Assembly (NCBI GenBank): GCA_031262265.1
Contig: JAISIB010000064.1
Coordinates: forward strand, 1 to 10,411
Reading direction: 5' to 3'
Origin: Prevotellaceae bacterium
GTDB taxonomy: Bacteria; Bacteroidota; Bacteroidia; Bacteroidales; Bacteroidaceae
DNA: 10,411 nucleotides
In this document: piece after piece, positions 1-7,127 of the stretch
How the letters are laid out: every line of letters starts with the position of its first letter
Numbering within the stretch: position 1 is the stretch's first letter
Notes under the pieces: model-generated
The model's database searches: none
Told to the model about the DNA's origin: nothing
Seen by the model: the letters and a program-made list of their open reading frames with translations, nothing else
Position numbers and translations under genes: made by a program

Positions 1-2428
1 CATTCTTAAAATGCTCAAAATCAGATATGTGAGTCTCTTTGTTATAAATATACAACTGTAGAAGATTGTCTAATTTGTCTATCTCTCGCGCTATTATACA
101 GTTGATGTCAGTTTTATTATCTGTAAAATTTGTGTATAATTCAAGCAGGTCCATCTTGCTCGACAACCCTTCATAAGTACCCATTAGATTTAAATATTCG
201 AGTCTATCCCTTTCTCTAATTATAGAAAATGGTGTTTTATCTTCAGGAGTCAGATCTCCAACAGATTCTTCTCCGAGATCATGTATTAAAAGCATTTGCA
301 TAATTTTTTTCTTACAATACCCTTCTTCATTGTCTATACTTGAAGGTAAGTGAATGTAAGCAAGTAGCATCGCTCCATATATATGCGATGCTACCGTTTC
401 GGGATTTTCAACGCCTCTTTTAATCCATCCTTTTCGAGGCAATTGTTTTAGCGAATAGAAATTATTGATGAATGACGAGACTTTAAATTTACCAGGCAAA
501 GATAATCCATCATTAATGAAGGTTAAATAGGTATGGAGGATTTTGGACAAGCCATCTTTATTCTGCAAAGACATATTGATTATTTGTTCAATTGCCACGC
601 GCTTTTCCTCTTCCAATTTACCTGCAGCTTGACGATGCTGTGCAAGACTACAAATCGTATAAAGCTCTATCTCAAATAGTGGATATTTATTACCTGTCTT
701 CAATGCTTCATCTAACTTACTCGTCAGACGCTCGTATGTTTTGCTAAAACTACCTAAGTTGTCTTTACTTTTCAATGATTGGGGAGACGCAGGTGAAAAT
801 GGAATATCTTCATAATATTGAAGATGGAATCCCCTATTAAGATTGTCAAAATATTTGCTATTTACCAATCGCTTTATGTATTTCGATGAAGCACCATTAT
901 CTCCTAAGCAAACCAAACTAATGCAAATAGTTCTATAATACAAAAGAACTTGCTCTTGTTCCGAATTAAGTTCCTTTGTCGAATCAGACGGAATCATCTT
1001 ATCTAAATTCATACACTCCTGTTGTTCCAAATTTCTTAAGAATTGCAAAGATTCTTGTTTGACATTATCGTCTTGAAATCTACCCAATAAATAACAGAAA
1101 TGCGTCTTCGCCGTTATACAGACTCTGGAAAATATATTTTGGATTGAATGAAACACGTCTCGCTGATTATCGGAACTTTCGTTTATTATTTCTTTGCAAA
1201 AAGAATTCAATTCATATGGGTATACAAAGTTAAAAACGTCGGCATCACGAGGAGTATATGCAATTAATTTTTCCACAATATTGTATGCTGTCAAATAATC
1301 TCTTAGTGAGTCATGCTTTTGAATTTTCCACCACTCTCTACTATTTTTGTCTTGATTGGTTATGCTACCTGGTGTGTTAAACATTTTAAAAGCCAATCCA
1401 GCAATGACTTCCAAATTGATTTGGCACTCCTCGATATAAGTCTGATAGAAAACTCCTATAGATTTTGCTCCACTGTATTTAGCATTTTGAAGCCCCTTTG
1501 AGAAAATATAAAGATGAAAATAGTCAATCTCCTTTAACTTAAATTTATTTATTTTTAAATAAATATATCGTTTTATTTGTTCAGCCGACCTATCTATCAA
1601 CTGTGATTCAATTAATGAGAAAGAGTTTATAAGGTTATCACAGCCTCCTGTTCCAACTTTAACTTTATTAAATTCTACTTCCGGAACAATACCTGAATAT
1701 GGTAGTTGCTTTTTTCGACAGACAACTTTGTACTTGTCAACATAACCTCGAAGACCAATGATTTGCCCATTAATTGGCATATCTGCAATCATACGAGAAA
1801 TGTGATCATCTAATTCCACTTTCGCATAAGCGAATTCATCTGTGCCATCAATAATTATTACCACCTCTTGCTCTTGATGTCCTTGAAGATAAGAGAATAG
1901 TGGGTCAATGTCCCTGTGTAGTTTATCTATAGCTTGACGGGAAAACCGTGAACTATTTGCATAAATATATTTATTGTAATGATGGAGACTAATGTAAATG
2001 GGTAATTTTGTAGACTTCTTACTCTTGAAATTGGAATATAGATGCAAGTACAGAACAGATAAGAAAGCGGTTTTGCCATAACCAGCATTACCCTTCACAA
2101 TTATAGGTGTCTCATTGTTACTACGATCCAACAAAGAGTCTATTTGTATAAACAACGAATCGGCAGCATTTACACTTAACTGGGTATTGTTAGGATTAAT
2201 AGCGATCATTGACTTGAATAATGAAGAATATTCATCTAAAACCGAATTTACATCGACTGCTGTAATCCTCTTCTTTAGATAATTACTGATTGCAAATCGA
2301 TGAAAGGCTTCAATTATGCTCACTCCATCATCTGACTTCAACAAAGTCTCTGATGAATTGTCTTGTTTGTTATCTTCGGTTGGATTCTGCCTAACCAAAG
2401 CCTCTGAAGTGCTATTGTTATTCGCCAT
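1..2428 (-). CDS. NACHT/STAND NTPase fused to C-terminal HD_3 (YfbR/HDDC2-like) nucleotidase; C-terminus off window
   Basis: Translating the minus strand from the ATG at 2428 gives 809 codons without a stop, so the gene leaves the window still open. Residues 1-90 are polar then helical, with no recognisable TIR, nuclease or protease motif. Residues ~91-260 form a P-loop NTPase: Walker A GNAGYGKT (113-120), Walker B IIIDGTDEF (191-199), and a sensor-like strand IIGLRGY (223-229). HDSLRDYLTA (372-381) is the winged-helix signature of NACHT proteins. Residues ~390-650 are helical and unassigned, possibly the sensor. Residues ~650-800 match the HD_3 phosphohydrolase fold: LPRKGWIKRGVENPE, then H682, the HD pair H716-D717 followed by E720, GDLTP (724-728), and REIDKLD with D784. 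In YfbR and HDDC2 relatives these residues bind metal and hydrolyse deoxynucleoside 5'-monophosphates. The gene starts 3 bp after the upstream membrane-protein gene. Known: STAND NTPases are switches that oligomerise on sensing a trigger. Inferred: on sensing phage it activates nucleotide degradation. Domain assignment is firm; the defence role is likely but unproven. Confidence 0.85.
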   Translation of the reverse strand, partial: MANNNSTSEALVRQNPTEDNKQDNSSETLLKSDDGVSIIEAFHRFAISNYLKKRITAVDVNSVLDEYSSLFKSMIAINPNNTQLSVNAADSLFIQIDSLLDRSNNETPIIVKGNAGYGKTAFLSVLYLHLYSNFKSKKSTKLPIYISLHHYNKYIYANSSRFSRQAIDKLHRDIDPLFSYLQGHQEQEVVIIIDGTDEFAYAKVELDDHISRMIADMPINGQIIGLRGYVDKYKVVCRKKQLPYSGIVPEVEFNKVKVGTGGCDNLINSFSLIESQLIDRSAEQIKRYIYLKINKFKLKEIDYFHLYIFSKGLQNAKYSGAKSIGVFYQTYIEECQINLEVIAGLAFKMFNTPGSITNQDKNSREWWKIQKHDSLRDYLTAYNIVEKLIAYTPRDADVFNFVYPYELNSFCKEIINESSDNQRDVFHSIQNIFSRVCITAKTHFCYLLGRFQDDNVKQESLQFLRNLEQQECMNLDKMIPSDSTKELNSEQEQVLLYYRTICISLVCLGDNGASSKYIKRLVNSKYFDNLNRGFHLQYYEDIPFSPASPQSLKSKDNLGSFSKTYERLTSKLDEALKTGNKYPLFEIELYTICSLAQHRQAAGKLEEEKRVAIEQIINMSLQNKDGLSKILHTYLTFINDGLSLPGKFKVSSFINNFYSLKQLPRKGWIKRGVENPETVASHIYGAMLLAYIHLPSSIDNEEGYCKKKIMQMLLIHDLGEESVGDLTPEDKTPFSIIRERDRLEYLNLMGTYEGLSSKMDLLELYTNFTDNKTDINCIIAREIDKLDNLLQLYIYNKETHISDFEHFKN

Positions 2429-2431
2429 ATT

Positions 2432-3142
2432 TTATGATTTTACCACATATCCAAAGACTTCGTTTATAAACACTGATTTCTGCTTGAAGAAATCGTCAAG
2501 GGCTTCAGGCTTCTCCATTTTGGATTCAATCAATTTGTCAATTGATAGTAAAAATTCACCTTTCAGTACTATTACTTCCTGAATATACTTTGGGATAAGT
2601 GGTTCAGATTCTTTCACAAATGATTCCGCAAAGGTTTTCATCCAATGTAATCTTTGAATGGCTCGTGCAATCAATAGATCTGCCTCAATTTTCACCATCG
2701 TTCTTTCATGATCTTCGATTTCTACACCAGCGTCGCTCCGTTTTTTTAATTTTACTTCAATTTCATTACATTCCCCAACTATTTTGATAATTTCGCACAT
2801 CAAATCATTTATCTTTTTTTGATATTCTTGCCCAGTACTAAAACTCAATTGTTTTTGCACGTTTCTATTCCCAAACTCCGTAGCTGTTTTAGTCAGAACA
2901 TAGAAAATATAAATATTTAATCCTGCAAGAATTGGATTGATAATGCCTCCAATATAACTTCCAAAACTCCCCCAGTCTGATATGCGATTAGACAAAATGA
3001 GGTATTGATTCTGTATAGGGAAATAGATAATAAATATCACTATCGCTAATATAACTAATATTACAGCAATAGTTGCTATTACTTTTATCCCTTTCAACTT
3101 ACTATTCGTATTCGCATTTCCCATATTCCATGCAAAATTCAT
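2432..3142 (-). CDS. two-TM membrane protein, putAbiC-like (putative phage abortive infection)
   Basis: This is a complete 236-residue protein. A short polar N-terminus leads to a strongly hydrophobic helix (about 21-43). A short loop carries the motif DWGSFGSYIGGIINPI (56-71), which runs into a second hydrophobic helix ending near residue 85. The remainder (about 95-236) is charged and helical, with probable coiled coil around 105-150, and is probably cytoplasmic. A W-G-x-F-G-(D/S)-x-x-G-G-x-x-N-P motif beside the second of two N-terminal membrane helices is characteristic of proteins annotated as putative phage abortive infection (putAbiC-type). I recognise this from memory and have not searched for it. 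The gene is first in an operon; its TAA lies 3 bp before the ATG of the NACHT-HD gene, so the two are probably co-translated. An internal Met at residue 7 (codon at 3124-3122) is an alternative start, because the predicted promoter leaves only about 10 nt of leader for the first Met. It could be a membrane-disrupting effector, an anchor or a sensor for its partner. Confidence 0.75.
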   Translation of the reverse strand: MNFAWNMGNANTNSKLKGIKVIATIAVILVILAIVIFIIYFPIQNQYLILSNRISDWGSFGSYIGGIINPILAGLNIYIFYVLTKTATEFGNRNVQKQLSFSTGQEYQKKINDLMCEIIKIVGECNEIEVKLKKRSDAGVEIEDHERTMVKIEADLLIARAIQRLHWMKTFAESFVKESEPLIPKYIQEVIVLKGEFLLSIDKLIESKMEKPEALDDFFKQKSVFINEVFGYVVKS

Positions 3143-3158
3143 ATAACATATTAATGAG

Positions 3159-3166
3159 CAAAGATA
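3159..3166 (-). promoter_or_regulatory. Bacteroidota-type -7 box of the defence operon
   Basis: The minus strand reads TATCTTTG here, an exact match to the Bacteroidota TAnnTTTG -7 element and followed by C as is common. A TTGTTG stretch begins 17 bp upstream (about 3178-3183), where a degenerate -33 element could lie. Transcription would start near 3152-3155, about 10 nt before the ATG at 3142. The box lies inside the leftover sequence at the island edge, immediately after the TAA of the orphan reading frame. Confidence 0.5.
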
Positions 3167-3172
3167 ACCAAA

Positions 3173-3277
3173 TTAGTCAACAAGTCTCAATTCTTCTATT
3201 TGTTTTTCTATATGTTCCTTATATGCCTCTGAAGCACCTTTTTGAATGAGTAGTTTTTCGATACCCCGTGACTTCGC
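3173..3277 (-). pseudogene. orphan C-terminal fragment of an unidentified gene
   Basis: In a frame different from the amidase, the minus strand from about 3277 to the TAA at 3175-3173 encodes a coherent charged helical segment. It begins AKSRGIEKLLIQKGASEAY and ends in EELRLVD. The frame is open only back to a TGA at 3310-3308, and the part from 3308 to 3278 overlaps sequence better explained as amidase. The composition (K, E, I and L rich, amphipathic) looks like the natural end of a real protein rather than a chance frame. There is no start codon and I do not recognise the parent. It is best read as the 3' tail of a gene brought in with the AT-rich island and cut at the amidase junction. 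Confidence 0.45.
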
Positions 3278-3681
3278 AAAGTTTCTTCCGTAAAATTCCC
3301 ATCGTTGTCAGTCGTACACATAACGATGCCGATAGTGCATTCGTTGGGGCTTGATAACTCCGGACGCTCGGCGTAAGAGCCAAACTTTGTGCGCGCATAA
3401 TCAGTATATATCTTCCCGCTTTCAGGGTCTCTCTGCTTAGAACCTACGTGGTAGGCAATTTCATTATCCGGAATGCACTGATAAATTCCTCCGTCCAAAT
3501 CCACGATATAATGCGCCGATTCCAAATGATCTCGGCGATCGTTTCGCTCATACTCGTCCCGCACACGAGATACTCTCATCCCGCCAATACCATTCCAATG
3601 AAAAACAATGCCTTTCACGGTTGTCAATGCCCGCTTCGGGCGCGTTAATTCATTGGTCAATAAGCTTTCTACAATACGCAT
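3208..3681 (-). pseudogene. N-acetylmuramoyl-L-alanine amidase (Amidase_2), 3'-truncated by island junction
   Basis: The 157-residue frame begins as an Amidase_2 cell-wall hydrolase, which cleaves the bond between N-acetylmuramic acid and L-alanine in peptidoglycan. Family features are VKGIVFHWNG with the first zinc ligand H28, SAHYIVDLDGGIYQCIPD (55-72), IAYHVGS with H78, a KIYTDYARTKFG segment, and PNECTIGIVMC followed by DGNFTEETLR ending at residue 136. Family members then continue with a helix and a segment like RHYDVTGKxCP that supplies the last zinc and catalytic residues, for a total near 190-200. Here the sequence after residue 136 (about position 3274) becomes unrelated, and the essential segment is absent. 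The product is therefore probably inactive. It lies 24 bp downstream of rnr on the same strand, so it was probably co-transcribed with it. No signal peptide is seen. A functional short variant is possible but unlikely. Confidence 0.75.
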
Positions 3682-3705
3682 ATTCCATTTTATTATTTGT
3701 TCAAA

Positions 3706-5844
3706 TCATGCCAACACAAAATCCAATTGTTTGCGTTCCAGATTGGCACGCGCCACTTGAATGCGGATTGCGTCGCCCAGTTGATACTTGCGCCGCGTAC
3801 GCCGCCCCTGCAAACAATAGTTTTTCTCGTCAAATTCGTAGTAATCATCGTCCAAATCGCGAATAGGTATCATACCTTCGCATTTGTTCTCATTGATTCC
3901 CACGTACAACCCCCACTCCGTTACGCCTGAGATAATGCCATCGAACACTTCCCCCTGTTTGTCTTGCATAAACTCTACTTGTTTGTATTTGATGGAGGCA
4001 CGTTCTGCCGAAGCGGCCAGTTGTTCCATCTCGGAGCAATGACGGCACAAGTCTTCGCATTTGGCCTCGTTTACCGTACGGCCTCCGTCGTCATATTTAG
4101 TAAGCAGGCGATGCACCAACATGTCGGGATAGCGACGAATAGGCGAGGTGAAATGCGAATAATAGTCGAACGCCAGCCCGTAATGTCCGACGTTGTGCAC
4201 CGAATAACGTGCTTTGGCCATACTACGCACGGAAACGGTTTCGATCAGATTGGCTTCTTTTTTCCCTTTGATGTTGTCGAGCAAGGTATTGATAGATTTT
4301 GATATATCCTTTTCCGAACCTTTGGTACGCAACTTGTAGCCGAAGTGGGCAATAAACTCGGACAAATTACTTAGCTTCTCCGGATCGGGTTGTTCGTGGA
4401 TACGATAAGGAAACGTCTTGGCTTTCTTTCCTTTGCCCACACGACCAATGTGTTCGGCCACCGTCCGATTGGCCAACAACATAAACTCCTCCACCAACTT
4501 ATTGGCGTCTTTTGATTCTTTGAAGTACACGTTTAGCGGTTTGCCGTGTTCGTCTATATCGAAGCGCACTTCTACGCGATCGAAAGCTATGGCTCCGGCG
4601 GCGAAGCGTTTCTTGCGCAAAGCTTTCGCTATCGTATCCAACACCAACAACTCCTCGCGATAATCTCCAGCAGCACCTTCTATAATTTCCTGTGCTTCTT
4701 CGTAGGTAAACCTACGATCGGATTTAATTACCGTATGCACGATCCGCGAATTTCGCACCTCGCCCTTGTCCGTTAGGTCGAAGATCACCGAATAAGTAAG
4801 TTTCTCCTCGTGCGGACGCAACGAACAAATGAAATTGGATAGCCGCTCGGGCAGCATAGGTATGGTGCGGTCTACCAGATAGACGGACGTCGCGCGTTTT
4901 TCTCCCTCTCTGTCAATGATACCGCCTTCCTTGACGTAATGCGTCACGTCGGCTATATGCACGCCGACCTCCCATAATCCGTTTTTCAAGCGGCGAACGG
5001 AAAGCGCGTCATCGAAATCTTTTGCGTCCTTCGGGTCAATAGTGAACGTAGTCACCGCACGAAAATCTTCTCGCCGTGCAATCTCCGAAGATGAAATGCG
5101 CTCGGGAATCTGATCGGCCGCTTTCTCTACGGCAGCCGGATAGGTGTACGGCAATCCGTATTCGGCGAGTATGGCATGCATCTCGGTAGTGTTCTCTCCG
5201 GCGCGGCCGAGTATATCCACTATCTGTCCGATCGGATTCTTCGACTTTCCCGGCCACTCAACGATACGCACGAGTGCTTTATCGCCGGTCTTTCCACCTT
5301 TCAGCTTGGCTTTCGGAATAAAAATATCATTCGCCAGCGTCCGACTTTCCGTGACCAGAAAAGCATACGACTTGGAAACTTCAAGCGTCCCCACGAATGT
5401 GTCTTGCGAGTGCTCGATTATTTCCGCCACGACCGCTTCCGGCTCTTTATTCCTCCGTTTAGCTAACAATATCGCCCGCACCTTATCATTATTCATCGCA
5501 TGCGCCGAGTTACGCTCGGCTACAAAAACAGGTTCACCGCCTCCGTCGGGCACAAATGAGTTCTTGCCGTTGCTCCGACGATAGAAGATACCGGTCATTT
5601 CCTTGTGGCGTACGTTCAAACGAAAGCTGTGGTGGTCTATTTGTACGAGGTAATCGTCGTCTATCAAGCTGTAAAGAATATCTACGCATAGTCGGCGCGG
5701 CTGCGCGGCCGTAATTCTCAGGTCGGCAAACAATCTTTTTACCGTCACCGTGTCCGATGCGTGTTCGTGAAAGTATTGAAGAATCTGTTCAATCAAGTCT
5801 TTCTTCTTCAAGAAGCTATTGCTCGGTGTTTTTTTATTTCCCAT
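3706..5844 (-). CDS. rnr: ribonuclease R (3'-5' exoribonuclease, RNB family)
   Basis: This complete 712-residue protein is the usual length for Bacteroidota RNase R, a processive hydrolytic 3'-5' exoribonuclease that degrades structured RNA and helps in rRNA and tRNA quality control. Residues ~10-75 form an N-terminal winged-helix region (DLIEQILQYFHEHASDTVTV). Residues ~80-215 contain OB/cold-shock modules (GIFYRR, FVGTLEVSKSYAFLV). The RNB catalytic domain covers about 255-600. Its metal-binding aspartates are in TIDPKDAKDFDDA (268-280), and it also has VGVHIADVTHYV (293-304) and FTSPIRRYPDMLVHR (565-579). An S1 RNA-binding domain ends the protein (about 630-711, GEVFDGIISGVTEWGLYV). The ATG at 5844 is followed by a lysine-rich start typical of the family. 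The gene is divergent from the SDR gene and lies 24 bp upstream of the amidase remnant. No damage is seen. Confidence 0.97.
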   Translation of the reverse strand: MGNKKTPSNSFLKKKDLIEQILQYFHEHASDTVTVKRLFADLRITAAQPRRLCVDILYSLIDDDYLVQIDHHSFRLNVRHKEMTGIFYRRSNGKNSFVPDGGGEPVFVAERNSAHAMNNDKVRAILLAKRRNKEPEAVVAEIIEHSQDTFVGTLEVSKSYAFLVTESRTLANDIFIPKAKLKGGKTGDKALVRIVEWPGKSKNPIGQIVDILGRAGENTTEMHAILAEYGLPYTYPAAVEKAADQIPERISSSEIARREDFRAVTTFTIDPKDAKDFDDALSVRRLKNGLWEVGVHIADVTHYVKEGGIIDREGEKRATSVYLVDRTIPMLPERLSNFICSLRPHEEKLTYSVIFDLTDKGEVRNSRIVHTVIKSDRRFTYEEAQEIIEGAAGDYREELLVLDTIAKALRKKRFAAGAIAFDRVEVRFDIDEHGKPLNVYFKESKDANKLVEEFMLLANRTVAEHIGRVGKGKKAKTFPYRIHEQPDPEKLSNLSEFIAHFGYKLRTKGSEKDISKSINTLLDNIKGKKEANLIETVSVRSMAKARYSVHNVGHYGLAFDYYSHFTSPIRRYPDMLVHRLLTKYDDGGRTVNEAKCEDLCRHCSEMEQLAASAERASIKYKQVEFMQDKQGEVFDGIISGVTEWGLYVGINENKCEGMIPIRDLDDDYYEFDEKNYCLQGRRTRRKYQLGDAIRIQVARANLERKQLDFVLA

Positions 5845-5889
5845 ATCAATTTAGGTGGTTTTGTTTTATAAATGTTCATAAGTATTCTG

Positions 5890-5897
5890 CAAAGGAA
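5890..5897 (-). promoter_or_regulatory. possible -7 box for rnr
   Basis: The minus strand reads TTCCTTTG followed by C, one base away from the TAnnTTTG consensus. It lies about 46 bp before the rnr ATG. No clear TTTG -33 element is seen at the right distance, so the call is weak. Confidence 0.3.
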
Positions 5898-5981
5898 CGC
5901 ATTTTCTTCGTCTATTTCCCCATTTCTCCTATTTATCTGCTCATTAGCCGTAAATACTTCGGTAAACTCTGCAAATAACTG

Positions 5982-6011
5982 ACGAAGATATGCGCATAAG
6001 TTACGAAGATA
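5982..6011. repeat. two ACGAAGATA direct repeats spaced by 21 bp
   Basis: ACGAAGATA occurs at 5982-5990 and again at 6003-6011, exactly 21 bp start to start, or about two DNA turns. The repeats sit in the 281-bp divergent region between rnr and the SDR gene. Spacing on one face of the helix would suit a regulator-binding site. The repeats are short and the region is AT-rich, so chance is possible. Apart from the two promoter boxes, nothing else was identified in this intergenic region. Confidence 0.3.
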
Positions 6012-6098
6012 ACAGCCTAACTTACTGCGAAAATTGCATCGGCGAGGAGGCTATTGTACAAAAAAACATAAGGAAAGAGATTATTCGCATAAATTGCC

Positions 6099-6106
6099 TA
6101 CTTTTG
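6099..6106 (+). promoter_or_regulatory. -7 box for the SDR-PAP2 operon
   Basis: TACTTTTG matches the Bacteroidota TAnnTTTG -7 element exactly and is followed by C. It ends 19 bp before the ATG at 6126, predicting a short leader of about 14 nt. The -33 region has no perfect TTTG. No Shine-Dalgarno sequence precedes the start codon. Confidence 0.5.
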
Positions 6107-6125
6107 CGACGAATTCACTCCAACG

Positions 6126-7127
6126 ATGGCAAAGACTATTCTAATTACAGGCGCAAGCGGATTTATCGGCAGTTTCATCGTCGAAGAAGCCCTTAGGCTG
6201 AAATACAACGTATGGGCAGGTATACGCACGACCAGCAACAGAAAATATCTCAAACATAAGAAGTTGCATTTTCTAGAACTGGACTTCGCTCACCCAAGTG
6301 CCTTGCGCACGCAGCTTGCCGGCTATAAAGGAACATACAGTAAGTTCGATTACATCGTTCACTGCGCCGGTATCACCAAAGCTGCACGCCATAAAGACTT
6401 TGATCAGGTCAATTTTTTGCAAACGAAGTGTTTCGTAGACACCTTGCGTGAGCTTAATATGATTCCACGCCAGTTTATCTATCTAAGTTCACTCAGTGTG
6501 TACGGCCCGATACACAAACAAAATGACAAGCCCATTAGTGAGAACGACAATCCCTTTCCCGATACGTGGTACGGCATGAGCAAATTGAAAGCCGAACTAT
6601 ATATCCGTAGCATATCCGGTTTCCCGTACGTCATTCTACGTCCGACAGGCGTATATGGTCCGCGCGAACAAGATTATTATATACTTGCCAAATCCATTAA
6701 GAGGCACGTTGATCTATCGGTCGGGTTTCGTAAACAAGCACTCACATTTGTCTATGTAAAAGACGTGGTTTCCGCAGTCTTCCGGTGCATAGAAAAAGAT
6801 ATTTATCGCCGTTGTTATTTTCTGGCCGACGGCGACGTGCACGATAGCCGTGATTTTAGTCGTCTTATACGCAAAGAGTTGGGCAACCCACTCGTACTTC
6901 ATATTCGCATTCCTTTGTGGTTGGTGCGCATTGTCGCCTCGCTAAATGTCCTATTGAGCCGCAAACCGACCACATTGAACCCCGATAAATATAAAATATT
7001 ACGGCAACGCAATTGGAGATGCGACATTACTCCTGCGCAGCGAGAATTAGAATACGAGCCGGCCTATACATTAGCAGAAGGAGTGGCTGAGACAATCAAA
7101 TGGTATAAAGAGGAAGGATGGCTATAA
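6126..7127 (+). CDS. NAD(P)-dependent epimerase/dehydratase, extended SDR family
   Basis: This complete 333-residue cytoplasmic protein has an N-terminal Rossmann fold with the nucleotide-binding GASGFIG (9-15). VHCAGITKAARH (78-89) corresponds to the family's central strand motif. The catalytic residues are a serine in YLSSLSVYG (119-127) and Y149-x-x-x-K153 in DTWYGMSK. LRPTGVYGPRE (171-181) is the usual substrate-domain entrance, and FVYVKDVV (208-215) follows. The C-terminal part binds the substrate and is the least informative. Family members interconvert nucleotide sugars or reduce sterol-like or keto lipids. In Bacteroides and Caulobacter, sphingolipid reductases come from this epimerase-annotated group, as I recall. 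The last 10 bp overlap the next gene, a lipid-phosphatase-like membrane enzyme, which makes a lipid substrate more likely than a sugar nucleotide. The exact reaction cannot be read from the sequence. Confidence 0.9.
   Translation: MAKTILITGASGFIGSFIVEEALRLKYNVWAGIRTTSNRKYLKHKKLHFLELDFAHPSALRTQLAGYKGTYSKFDYIVHCAGITKAARHKDFDQVNFLQTKCFVDTLRELNMIPRQFIYLSSLSVYGPIHKQNDKPISENDNPFPDTWYGMSKLKAELYIRSISGFPYVILRPTGVYGPREQDYYILAKSIKRHVDLSVGFRKQALTFVYVKDVVSAVFRCIEKDIYRRCYFLADGDVHDSRDFSRLIRKELGNPLVLHIRIPLWLVRIVASLNVLLSRKPTTLNPDKYKILRQRNWRCDITPAQRELEYEPAYTLAEGVAETIKWYKEEGWL

Larger units (their letters stand above)
1..3275. other. AT-rich accessory island (defence) with right edge inside the amidase gene
   Basis: From the left edge to about 3275 the DNA is visibly richer in A and T, with codons such as AAT, ATA, AAA and TTA dominating. 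The rnr, SDR, PAP2 and helicase genes use many more GC-ending codons. The change coincides with the point where the amidase loses family similarity. The island holds the orphan C-terminal fragment, the putAbiC-like gene and the NACHT-HD gene. No integrase, transposase, tRNA or terminal repeat is visible in the window, so the mechanism of acquisition cannot be read here. The other edge lies outside the window. Confidence 0.55.

Noticed and set aside
1..270. N-terminal effector expected at the other end of the NACHT protein
   Set aside because: Residues 1-90 (positions 2428-2159) show no TIR, nuclease, protease or membrane motif; the only enzyme-like domain is the C-terminal HD domain at about 1-480.
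1313..1501. Short plus-strand frame of 62 codons inside the NACHT-HD region
   Set aside because: It lies opposite the 809-codon NACHT-HD frame, has no start signals and no recognisable motif.
2316..2787. Plus-strand frames of 88 and 62 codons opposite the membrane-protein and NACHT-HD genes
   Set aside because: Both are antisense to well-supported genes and their products are low-complexity, with no family features.
5036..5584. Frames on both strands within rnr
   Set aside because: They are shadows of the intact 712-residue RNase R.
5990..6196. Plus-strand 68-codon frame starting upstream of the SDR gene
   Set aside because: It overlaps the SDR start in another frame and contains the SDR promoter box; composition looks random.
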